This document shows, piece after piece, positions 10,223 through 19,387 of a stretch of 64,000 nt of DNA (its first letter is position 1; each line of letters begins with the position of its first letter). This DNA comes from Avena insularis (lineage: Eukaryota > Streptophyta > Magnoliopsida > Poales > Poaceae): positions 477,869,392 through 477,933,391 of the forward strand of contig CM042694.1 of assembly GCA_023614405.1 (NCBI GenBank). The letters run 5' to 3'. A model generated the notes under the pieces. That model saw only the letters and a program-made list of their open reading frames with translations, was not told the origin of the DNA and made no database searches. The position numbers and the translations under genes are program-made.

Positions 10223-13200
10223 CATCACGAAGGAGGTGCCGGTGGAGAAGACACAGACACACAAACGACGCGGCTAACCTTGGCCTTGCAGGACCCTCAT
10301 GTTCAGGAACTGCTTCTCAGGGAGACGAGCAACACCAAAGCTGCTGCCAGGGAGAAGGCCAAGCTAGCGCAGATGGAGATAGACGGGAAAACACCATTGT
10401 ATCCTGGGTGCCGGCCCGAGGATACCCGCTTGAACGTAACGCTCAATGCTCTGGAGATTAAGGCAGAAAGCAAATGGACCGACGTAAGCTTCAACAAAAA
10501 CATGAGATTCTGGCAAGAACGTCTTCCCAAGGGGAACACGTGTCCAACTAGTATCGAGGAGGCCAAGAAAATCGTATGTCCTCTCGACCTACCATATGTT
10601 AAGTACCACGCCTGCATTAATGACTGCGCACTTTATCGGGACGAGTACAAGGATAGAACCACATGTCCGGTGTGTGGCCAAGGATGATACAAGAGAAGGA
10701 ACAAGAAAGTTCCTCGGAAAGTGGTATGGTACTTTCCTATCACTCCCCGTCTGCAGCGGTATTTCGTGGACCCTAAGGAAGCAAAGGTCATGCAATGGCA
10801 CGTGGAAAGGAAGAAGCCGGTGGAAGATGATCCACATAAGGGCAAGATCTTCACACACCCTTCGGACGCTAGCTAGTGGAACGCACTGGACATTGACTTT
10901 CCAGACTTCAGGGGCTATCCAAGGAACGTCAGGCTTGGTATGAGTACCGATGGACTCAATCCGTTTGGCAACCAGAGTAGCACACATAGCACCTGGCCCA
11001 TATTTGTATGGCCGTACAACTTCCCTCCCTGGATGTGCACCAAGCAGAGATACGTACACATGTGTATTCTGATTCAGGGGCCTAAACAACCAGGTATCGA
11101 CATGCATCTGTATCTCGGGCTGCTGAAAGAAGAGTTAGCCATGCTGTGGGAGACGCCAGCCCATACGTGGGACACATACACAGGAGATTATTTCCCTATG
11201 AGAGACGCGCTGCTCACGACAGTGCAGGACTATCCAGGTTACACATACGTGGCTGCCCAGGTGAACCACGGACACAAAGCATGTGTCAAGTGCATGGATA
11301 AGACCCCGCATCTCTAGCTACCAAGGGATCCCGGGTCATCGAAGACCGTATTCCAACGGACTCGAATGTGGCTTCCAAAGGATCACGCGTGGAGAAACCG
11401 TAGAGATCTGTTCGATGGCAAAGTAGAGCTCGAAAAAGCCCCACGTCCGAGGAGCGGAGAAGTGATCCAAGATATGTTGGACAACTGGGAAGAGTGCCCT
11501 TTGCCGGGAAAGAAGCGTCCGAGGACGAAACCGCTGCATGGTGTGTGGAAAGCTAGGCCTGTTTTCTGGGACCTGCCATACTGGAAATACCTCCACACGC
11601 CTCATAGCCTTGATGCCATGCACATCACGAAGAACGTGTGCGAGAGTCTGCTTGCCACTATCATCAACATGCCGCATAGGACCAAAGACGGGCCGAAAGC
11701 AAGGAACGACCTGATGGAACTTGGCATCAAGGAAGAACTTCATGAGACGCTGCCGCCCGATGATGATGATGATGATGAGACGGCGCCTGAAGATAGTCAA
11801 GGTCGACGCAAAGGGGTTAAGAGGGTAATTGCAGTGTTTCTGGCTGCCTGCTTCACTCTAAGTGAGCAGGAGCTTGAGCAGTTTTTCAAGTGCCTCCTAG
11901 GAGTCAAAGTTTCTTACGGTTACTCGGGGAACATAGGCAGATATCTGGACAAAGAGAAGAAGCGGTTCAGCGGGATAAAGTCTCATGACTGTCACGTGCT
12001 GATGACGCAGATACTTCCTGTTGCAATCCGAGGGATAATGGACGAGCACGTCCCTGAGACGTTGTTTGGCCTCTGCAACTTCTTCGATGTCATCTCGAGG
12101 AAGTCGATTGGCTTGAAGCAGCTCGACACACTACAAGATGAGATCGTCATGATACTATGCGAGCTCGAGATTTACTTCCCGCCCGCATTCTTCGACATCA
12201 TGGTCCATCTACTCGTCCATGTCGTGGATGACATCGTTCATCTCGGACCGACATTCCTGCACAATATGATGCCATTTGAAAGGCTTAACAGTGTTATCAA
12301 AGGATTCGTATGCAACAGGTCCTGCCCAGATGGAAGCATTGCCAAGGGCTTTCTGACCTACAAGTGCGTCTCTTTCTGCCAGAATTATCTACGCACCGAC
12401 CCGGACGACGAGGATGACCCAGTTGGTCTGTCCAACAGGACGCACCTCGGCAGGCTCGCTGGATATGGCCACCGCGAGGGCTTTTGCACCATGCATGTCG
12501 GCGCGAAGGGTCGACGTGACGACTTTGGCAGGGCACACCGAGTCATGCTACAACACATCGAATTGGTCGATCCTTGGGTGGAAGAGCACAAAAGCTTAAT
12601 CGAGCAGAAGTTCATTGACCTTGGTCGACCGAGGAAGAAGGGAGACGTAACAAGAGAGCACAACTCTAGCTTCACGTCTTGGTTCAAGAAGAAGCTTCAA
12701 GACAATCCCCCCGCAGACCCGCAAACGCCTTCTACGGAGGATGAAAAACTAATTTTCGCCTTGTCAAATGGCCCCGGGCACAACATGAGGACATATCAGG
12801 CATACGACATCAACGAGTACAGATTCTACACCAAGAAAAGGGACATGAGAAGCGACTATCAGAACTCAGGAGTAACGATGCTATCCTATGCCGATGACGA
12901 AGCCACTGTCAAGGAATGATTTTTCAGAAGGATCAAGGAGATCTGGGAGCTCGACTACGCCGGAGAAAAGGTGCCGATGTTCCATGTCAGATGGGCGAAG
13001 AGCATCCAAAAAGAGGGTCGGTATTTCACCACCATGGTTATACCTGATGCCTCCGTGAAGAACACCTCTGCAAAAAATGAGCCATGGGTACTCGCGAGCC
13101 AAGTTGACAATGTTTCTTCATCACTGACCCGTCAAAGCCACGCCGTGTTGTCGTGAGGAGGTGCAAGAGGAGCATCATCAGAATGGACGGACCCGCCAAC

Positions 13201-13401
13201 GAGCAAGACTTAGAAAAGAACGGCGATCCGAAGATCGAAGAGGAATTTGACAAGTACTTCGACAAGCCGACTGCTGCAGGAAAAAGGAAGACCACCCTAC
13301 CTACTAAAGGTTGTCCGTTCACGAGAAGAAACCTTAACCTTTCCAGGCTAAAGTATTCAACTGCGAGGAAGAAGGGCAAGAAGATTGCAAAGAGACACTA
13401 G
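10223..13401 (+). pseudogene. Tnp2-family CACTA transposase (broken)
   Basis: This is the catalytic transposase class of plant CACTA elements. In order one sees an N-terminal zinc-binding region (CINDCALY ... CPVCGQG), the Tnp2 core with a YPRNVRLGM-like stretch and the LDAMHITKNVCESLL block, then DUF4218-like (PFERLNSVIKGFV) and DUF4216-like (MFHVRWAKSI) regions. One frame runs from 10223 to about 13110, interrupted by TGA 10685, TAG 10874, TAG 11315 and TGA 12917. A 1-nt loss in a t-run near 13111 shifts to the frame ending in KKGKKIAKRH at 13401. The 5' end is cut off by the LTR insertion at 10217. All four stops are explained by CAG or CGA losing a C. Confidence 0.88.
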
Positions 13402-13776
13402 ATTTGTGAAGAATATTGGTGTGTATGGATATTACCTATGTACATGCAAATGGATTTCCTTGTTTTAAATAAATTAATAATTGCCTATGTACTTGCAAAT
13501 GGATGTCCTTGTTTTAAATAGATTTGTGAATGTTAAACTTAATTACTATTTGTTACAAAATATACTAGATATTAATGACAAGTATTTAGGAACATATTAA
13601 AAAAATTAATGTTAAACTTAATTACTTTCACAAGTATTTATGAAAATATTTTGTAAAATATTAAAAAAAATTGAGAGAGCCAGCAGGAATCGAACCTGGC
13701 TCCTCCAGCAACAGATGCAGCACAGTGTCGGCCACTACGGTGGCGTTGTGTAGTTGACACATGTAGGGCATCGTCG
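13402..13776. other. AT-rich intergenic stretch of the CACTA
   Basis: No coding sequence is seen. It lies between the transposase stop and the internal inverted repeat. Short AT-rich repeats such as gttttaaata and gttaaacttaatta recur between 13440 and 13625. A tRNA-like B-box motif is described separately. Confidence 0.6.
13674..13696 (-). promoter_or_regulatory. tRNA-like T-arm / pol III B-box motif
   Basis: The minus strand has ggttcgattcc at 13696-13686, an exact match to the B-box consensus GGTTCRANNCC. It is followed by ctgctggctctctc and then a run of eight t. The four inner pairs of a T-stem can form. I see no matching 5' acceptor strand or good A box, so it is at most a tRNA- or SINE-derived relic. 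Confidence 0.3.
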
Positions 13777-13852
13777 TTTTTGACTAAGTGCCAAATACCA
13801 TTGGCGCATATAGGGAAATATGCGCCACGGATATTTGACACTTAGCCAAAAA
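13777..13852. repeat. internal inverted repeat with the CACTA subterminal motif
   Basis: Two arms of about 34 bp (13777-13810 and 13819-13852) flank an 8-bp loop, tagggaaa. The inner arm ends are ggcgcata and tatgcgcc, the same motif that is repeated at the transposon end (17104-17287). It lies just upstream of the GC-rich leader of the second gene. Confidence 0.8.
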
Positions 13853-14325
13853 ACCGAGCCCCCTCTCTTCCTTTCTTCTCTCTCACAGAATCCCCAACTG
13901 AGCCCCCTCTCGCGATCGAGCCCTCTGCCGCCGCCTGCCACCGGAGGAGTCGCCCTGCCGCGCCCGTCACTGGTGAGCCTCCACAACCCCTTCCCCTCCC
14001 CTACCCTCCCCCTCCCTTCCCCTGATCCCCGTGTCTCCGCCACTAGGAGCGCCGCTCGGTCCCCGTGGAGCAAGCAGGAGGAGGAGCACCACGAGCGCTG
14101 CCCCCTCCCCGTGGCGCCACTAGGAAGAGGAGAGCCGCCCCCTCCCCGTCGAGCAATAGGCGCCTCCCCTCCACATCGAGCAACAGGCGCCGCCCCCTTC
14201 CCCGCTGAGCTCAACGCCATCTCCAAGGTAATGACGCCGGCCAACACATGCATGTTGATAACATTTCATCTCCTTTGCCTTTGATGACTAGCTAGCGCCA
14301 TCTCATGATGCTTGTTCTTCCGCAG
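13853..14325 (+). other. GC-rich leader and first intron region of the second CACTA gene
   Basis: A C-rich stretch with short direct repeats (gagccccctctc twice) is followed by a possible donor at ccaag|gtaatg near 14228 and an acceptor ccgcag at 14320-14325. The open frame over 13820-14284 looks like low-complexity leader sequence; I cannot say whether any of it is translated. Confidence 0.45.
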
Positions 14326-16339
14326 GACACTCCTTGCACGCTCTTGCATTACGTGGACAGCGATCTAAAGGATGTTAGCAGGGGCACAATTATTCAACCA
14401 AATAGCCACACGATGCACCAAAAGTCGATGGAGGATGATGTGTTCAAGGTCCGGCTGGCTCGGGTGTTGCCGGGGTGGAAAGACATGGACCCCCCCAGCC
14501 AACCTCGAGGCGCTGATGATCATAAGAACCTTCAAGATTGCTGTGGATGGGTCTTGACATGGCCAAAGACCCATATTCGGCTTGTGAAGGAACAACAAGT
14601 AACTCAGCGGCCAAATGTGCCCTTGCCGCGGCGGCCACAACAACCAGTCACCGCCACCACCTCTCGTCACCAGCAATTGTTGGCCGCCGCTGCACCGTTG
14701 CCTCCACATGGCAAGGCCGCCGCTGCGCCGCCGCCTCCACATGGCAAGGCTGTCGCCGCACTGCCGCCTCCACATGGCAAGGCCGCTGTTGCGCCGCCAC
14801 CGCCCAAGGATGCACCTGGGGACAACATTAACGATGATGATGATGATGACAACCTAGATAACTGGATCAACACTAGCGTCATGGACTCTTTGTTCATGCC
14901 AACATGGACGAGCCCTACCGTGTTGCCGACGACCCAAATGCTCGTACTAGAACATGCACGCGTCTAGACTTCCATGGTACCCTAGAGGAGACGCCTCCGG
15001 ATGCTGGTGCCGCTGGTCCTTATAAAGGCACCCAGGGAATCATTTTCAGCCCCACCACACTCCATAAGGCGGCGGATGAGCAGATGGCTACTAATGTCGA
15101 GACGAAGAAGCATCACAAGAGAACCAAGAAGAATAATAAGCAGTCTTTGAGCTAGCCGGGTCTGAAGAGGCCCCAGGCTCAGGACGACCCATTAACACAG
15201 CCCCCTAAGGGCACCTTGACCAGGGTTCACATAGCTGGTCAACCGATTCAGAGTGAGGAGCTGATCAAAAATGCAAGTGGAGCGATGGCTAACCCGCAAC
15301 ATGGTATTCTATATCTAGAGGAGTGCCTTCTTAAAGAAGCAAATCCATCGTACCCAGTTTTCATGGTCAATGTTCCAACGGGCATGGGCTTCGTCGATAA
15401 TGCCCCCGCGAATATCTTCTTCATATCGTATGAGGACATCTTCAAGCTTTTCCATGGCAAGCGGATGAACTATAACTTGGTCCGCCTATACGCGCTCCAT
15501 CGGGCGATGAAGGTCAACAGAGAGAAGACCCCTGGTGTCGCGATAGTGGACCCCTTCTTCATGCGTGATAGCCAGTTGGTGAATCCAGTGACCTGGGCCA
15601 GCGCAAGGAACTACCTCCAAAATTTTATGGTGGACAACATGAGTGGAAAAGAGCTTATTTTGCCTTTCTTTCCCGAGTAAGTGCACACACTCGCTCGTCG
15701 CTGTAACTTGTCATTTCTTAGTTTTCGGTTGCTCTTTTTCCAACATTATTTCGTTTCAATTGTTTTGTGCACAGACAAATACGGCACACTGATCCTCATT
15801 CACCCGAGTTATTTGCTAGCCACGTACTTGGACTCGGGGAGCAAGGAGAAGAAAGACTACACCAACATAAGGAGTCTTCTAGATGAAGCTCTCAAGGTAT
15901 ACCCCGAAAATGGAGGCGAATTCAAGAAGGGGGCGGAAAATTTCAGGGATGGCAGACACGTGTTCAAACACGTAATGAAGCTCGCCTGCGTCAAGCAGCC
16001 GGATAACAGTATCAAGGAGGCCTACTACGCCCTCCATCACCTACGGGCGATCGTCCGGGATGCACTCATCATTACGTTGCCATCTAGTCTCCGAGCATGG
16101 GCCGAAGCTGAGGCAAGAATGGACGATTATGAACTTAAGGACGACTTCTTACGCATCCAGACTCAGATTGCGACCATCGTGCAAGAAGATGTCATTAGAA
16201 GGGGGCCTTATCCTGCAAAAGAGCGTTCAGTAAGCGCGAGATCGAAGCACGACTCGAGGCGCAGGGTGACCGTAGGACATGGACAACAAAAGACGGCTAC
16301 AAACCATTCCCGGCGCCGTGTAAAACAAAGTCTTCATGA
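14326..16339 (+). pseudogene. second CACTA gene, with Ulp1 (C48)-like C-terminal region (broken)
   Basis: Exon 14326-15676 encodes a conserved opening (HYVDSDLKDVSRGTI, MEDDVFKVRLARVLPG, GWVLTWPKTHIRL), a Pro/His/Gly/Lys/Ala repeat, a run of Asp, and a block with SYEDIFKLFHGKRMN and VAIVDPFF. A gtaagt intron follows, then exon 15775-16339 with LATYLDSGSKEKKDYTNIRSLLDEAL and VKQPDNS. The layout resembles the Ulp1-type cysteine protease region often found in plant CACTA genes, but I could not confirm the catalytic His and Cys. Breaks: a 1-nt shift near 14890, a TAG at 15153 (probably from CAG), a frame mismatch at the intron and another near 16230. The likely original end is the TGA at 16337. 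Confidence 0.62.
14698..14806 (+). repeat. 33-bp coding repeat in the second CACTA gene
   Basis: The string cctccacatggcaaggc recurs at 14701, 14734 and 14767, 33 bp apart. It encodes about eleven residues of the form PPHGKAAAAPP per unit and is followed by a poly-Asp run near 14833. Confidence 0.75.
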
Positions 16340-16579
16340 TGTAGTGTTCCTAGCTAGCTAGCGCTCAGCCAGTTTGTGTATCTCGTGTGTGTGTGTCATA
16401 AACTTTAACTTGCCTTAGCTCGAAACGGTCGTTGTTGGACTTCGTTTACTTATTACCATATGTATGAAACTTAATAGCTTGCCTTAGATCGAAACCTTCT
16501 TTTTTGTGGAGATGCATGTGATGAACCTTTTAATTCTTTCTATTGCATGATATAGTACTTATATGCCTTGTGTATAGAG

Positions 16580-16831
16580 ATGTCGTGCTACGTGGTGTTC
16601 AGAGGGAGGGTCCCAGGAGTCTACGACGAGTGGGAGGATTGTCATAAGCAAGTGAACAAGTTCAGTGGAAACAGATACAAAGGGTACCCGACGAGAGAGC
16701 AGGCGGAAGCTAGGTGGAGGAACCACCTCCTTGGAGAGCAGAGAGACAGGGACCAGATGAAGACCTTGATGATCGTGCTCCCTGTCTTGCTCATCACCAC
16801 CATTGTGGTTGTACTCTACTCGGTCCTTTAG
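16580..16831 (+). CDS. small protein: RNase H1-type hybrid-binding domain plus C-terminal membrane segment
   Basis: The 83-residue frame is intact. Residues 1-46 carry the pattern of the N-terminal domain of eukaryotic RNase H1, also called the viroplasmin or Caulimo_VI domain: YVVFRGRVPGVY, then W, C, QV, F.G, YKGYPTREQAEA. In RNase H1 this fold binds RNA/DNA hybrids. There is no RNase H catalytic domain. Residues 61-83 (KTLMIVLPVLLITTIVVVLY...) form one strongly hydrophobic segment ending 3 residues before the stop, as in a tail-anchored protein. The ATG at 16580 is chosen because it directly precedes the domain. It lies downstream of the second CACTA gene and inside the element. It is the only fully open recognisable gene of this CACTA. 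Its role is unknown. Confidence 0.75.
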   Translation: MSCYVVFRGRVPGVYDEWEDCHKQVNKFSGNRYKGYPTREQAEARWRNHLLGEQRDRDQMKTLMIVLPVLLITTIVVVLYSVL

Positions 16832-17101
16832 TAGTTTAGGGCTTGGCTAATGATGATGATCAACTTGTTGTAATGTGTAATGTACGAGAAGATGAGATCA
16901 ATTTGTTCTAGACTTGTATAATATTCGGGCACTTGTCACTATGTCGGGTTCTAATTGATGTGATGATGTATAATTCTAGTGGTATTATTATCTCTATTTT
17001 TACATTGTTGTGTATCTGTATAAATACCTGTATATGTACCTGTATATGTACCTGTATAAATACCTAAGAGCCCTGTCTTATGTATACCTGTACGAAACAT
17101 C
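16832..17101 (+). other. AT-rich 3' region of the CACTA with short repeats
   Basis: No gene is seen. It probably holds the 3' UTR of the small gene. Between about 17011 and 17070, 12-bp units of the type tacctgtatatg / tacctgtataaa are repeated several times. Confidence 0.6.
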
Positions 17102-17334
17102 AGTGGCGCATATTTTATTCATCCAGTGGCGCATCTAGTATCAGTGGCGCATTTGGATATATGCACCACTGGTAAAATATCAATGGCGCATATTTAAGGT
17201 GCGCCACTGGTTGTCCCACTGTCAATGGCGCATATTTGATATGCGCCATTGATAAATAATTACTAATGGCGCATCCCATATGCGCCATTGGTAGGGAAAA
17301 CGATCCTCCACTGATAAGCAATTCTGTACTAGTG
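17102..17334 (+). repeat. CACTA right subterminal repeats and terminal inverted repeat
   Basis: The motif tggcgcat occurs at 17104, 17127, 17145, 17184, 17226 and 17267. Inverted partners (atgcgcca or near copies) lie at 17161, 17199, 17241 and 17280. The last four pairs form palindromic units 39-42 bp apart. In CACTA elements such subterminal repeats are transposase-binding sites. The terminus is tactagtg. Confidence 0.85.
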
Positions 17335-17424
17335 AAAGGTGAGGGATAGAGAAGGGACACTGGGCCTTGGGCTGGGGTAGGCCGGCTGCTAGGCTGCGGG
17401 CTACTGCGCACATGCGTCGGTTAG

Positions 17425-19012
17425 TGATGGCTCAGTGTCGGCGCCTAGAAAAGTGCTGGTGTGGTGTTGATGTAGCGCTCGTTGGGAACCCCAAGAGGAA
17501 GGTATGATGAGCACAACGGCAAGTTTCCCTCAGTTATGAAACCAAGGTTTAATCGAACCAGTAGGAGCAAGGAAACACCCCAAAGGTGTTACTAGCTGAG
17601 CTTTGGCAGGGCGCACTACCGGTGCTACTAGCATCATGGAGACCTGCACAACACAACCATAGAACTTTGTCCCCAACTTGCGATGAGGTTGTCAATCTCA
17701 CCGTGTTTTGCGGAAGACAAAGGATTAAACGTATCGAATGGAAAAAGTAATAGTTTGCAGAAAGTAACACAAAGCAGTAAACAGTTTGTAGATTGAATGT
17801 AAAAGACAAGGACCGGGATCCATAGTTCACTAGAGGTGGCTCCCCTTAGATAGATAACATGCTAGGTGAACAAATTACAGCGGGGCAATTGACAAACATC
17901 GAGAAAGCAATACATGCATATACTAATCATCTTGACTCCTTTGAGACATGATTGGGCATTACAACATTATACATAGACTGCCATCCAATTGCATCTATGA
18001 CTAATAATCCACCTTCAGGTTATCATCCAATCCCCTCCAGTATTAAATTGCAAGCGACAGATTATTGCTTTACGAACTGCGTGTAAAGTAAACAATATGA
18101 TTGTTCTATGAACAAAGTATTGTTGTTTTCTCCCTAGTAGCAACAGCACATATAGTACCTTAGAGATTTCTGTCACTTCCCCAGATTAGCAGAGGCATGA
18201 ACCCACTATCGAGCATAAATACTAACTCTTGGAGTTGTTAACATCTACTTGGCCAAGATAGCTACTAACAATGGAAAGCATGCAAGATCACAAATAACAA
18301 AGACATGATAGAATCAATAATCAATCTGAAATAGCATCTCAATATCCATCGGATCATAAACACAACATGCGAATTACAAATAGATGATCTTGATCATGAG
18401 CAGACTCACAAGATCTAAACATGAAAGCACAAAGGAGGAGAACCGCCATCTAGCTACTACATGGATCCGTAGTCAGGATTAACTACTCACGCATCACCGG
18501 AGGATTGCATGGTGATGAAGAAGGCCTCGGTGAATTCCCTCTCCGTGGTCCGGAAGAGCTCAGATCCCTCCCGACCTAGGGATGGAGATGGCTGACTCTG
18601 AGACCCTTTCGTGGATTTTTGATCGGGCACTTAGGGTTTTCGTCCCAAGGGTAATCTATAGGCGGAAGGAGAGGCCGAGGGGGTGCCTGGGCTGGCCACA
18701 CCACCTGGCGGGCAGGCCTGGCCGCTGGCCAGGTGGTGTGGTGGCCCTCAGCCCTCTCGTCTCGTGTCAGCACTTGATGACTTCGGAAAAATGGGCACTT
18801 TGGCTTTTATCCCGTCAATTCGAGAATATTCATTTTCGACTTTCTGGAACCAAAAACAGCGAGAAAACAGGCAGGTGGCCTTTGTGGCTCTTGTTAATAG
18901 GTTAGTCCAAGAAATCATATGAAAAGTACTCCAAAGTTGGAACAAAACACAAGAAAGTGGATAAAACCAAGCATGGAACATCAAAAATTATATATACATT
19001 TGCAATGTATCA
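17425..19012 (-). repeat. solo Athila-type LTR (1588 bp)
   Basis: It is flanked by gttag at 17420-17424 and 19013-17017+2000 equivalent positions 19013-19017, while the uninterrupted site in B's other LTR (near 40078) has a single attag. The minus strand starts tgatacattgc at 19012. It matches the LTRs at 40468-41205 and 46052-47244. The other end extends about 43 bp past the usual LTR end (tgatgtagcg at 17468) and includes ggcgcc, like a PBS, so the insertion may be an LTR plus a small internal stub. Confidence 0.78.
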
Positions 19013-19017
19013 GTTAG

Positions 19018-19387
19018 CGCGGGAGGAAACTCTGGCCCGGCCTGCTTAGGTCTCTACCTCTATTTTTTTCCTAGAAAAACCTTTTTCTATTTGGCTTTCT
19101 CTCTTTTCTCTTTGTATTTTTAGATTTCAACTCTTTTGAATATTTCAAAAATACCAGAGTGTTTTGGTAGACATTGGAAATACTGTGAGGCCCTATTAGT
19201 CCATTTGGGATCCACACTTTTGATCTTTCAAAATATGAAAACCATTTTGAATTGTTTTTAGAGAGAGGGAAAATAGCTAGGGTTTAGCGTTTTGCATTAT
19301 TTCTTTACATGCAATTTTAAAATATGATTCTCATGCAATGCACATTAACCCCTAATTATACATTAGCTAAAACTGGGGTGTTACAGC
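19018..19387 (-). repeat. left LTR of element B, terminal part
   Basis: It continues 17335-17424 after the solo LTR and matches 40082-40405. It ends ...ggggtgttaca at 19387, which is the tgtaacaccc start of the LTR on the minus strand. The adjoining 19388-19406 reads as a purine tract on the minus strand (aagggggatagagc). Confidence 0.78.

Larger units (their letters stand above)
10218..17334 (+). mobile_element. CACTA (En/Spm) DNA transposon, right part
   Basis: The right end is tactagtg at 17331-17334, the reverse complement of a cactagta terminus. It is preceded by palindromic subterminal repeats. Genes on the plus strand are a Tnp2 transposase, a second gene with a Ulp1-like region, and a small gene with an RNase H1 hybrid-binding domain. 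The left terminus is outside the window because an LTR and Tat1 inserted into the transposase gene. The flank from 17335 matches 39994 onward in the other LTR of element B, so the CACTA landed in B's left LTR. Confidence 0.87.

Noticed and set aside
13674..13765. Functional tRNA gene on the minus strand
   Set aside because: Only the T-arm region matches; no acceptor stem, D-arm or anticodon arm fits.
13820..14284. 154-codon frame in the CACTA leader
   Set aside because: Low-complexity Pro/Ser/Arg composition with matching open frames on the other strand; it fits a leader and intron better than a protein.
16568..16579. Earlier start for the small hybrid-binding protein
   Set aside because: The frame extends only to a ttg at 16568; the ATG at 16580 directly precedes the domain.
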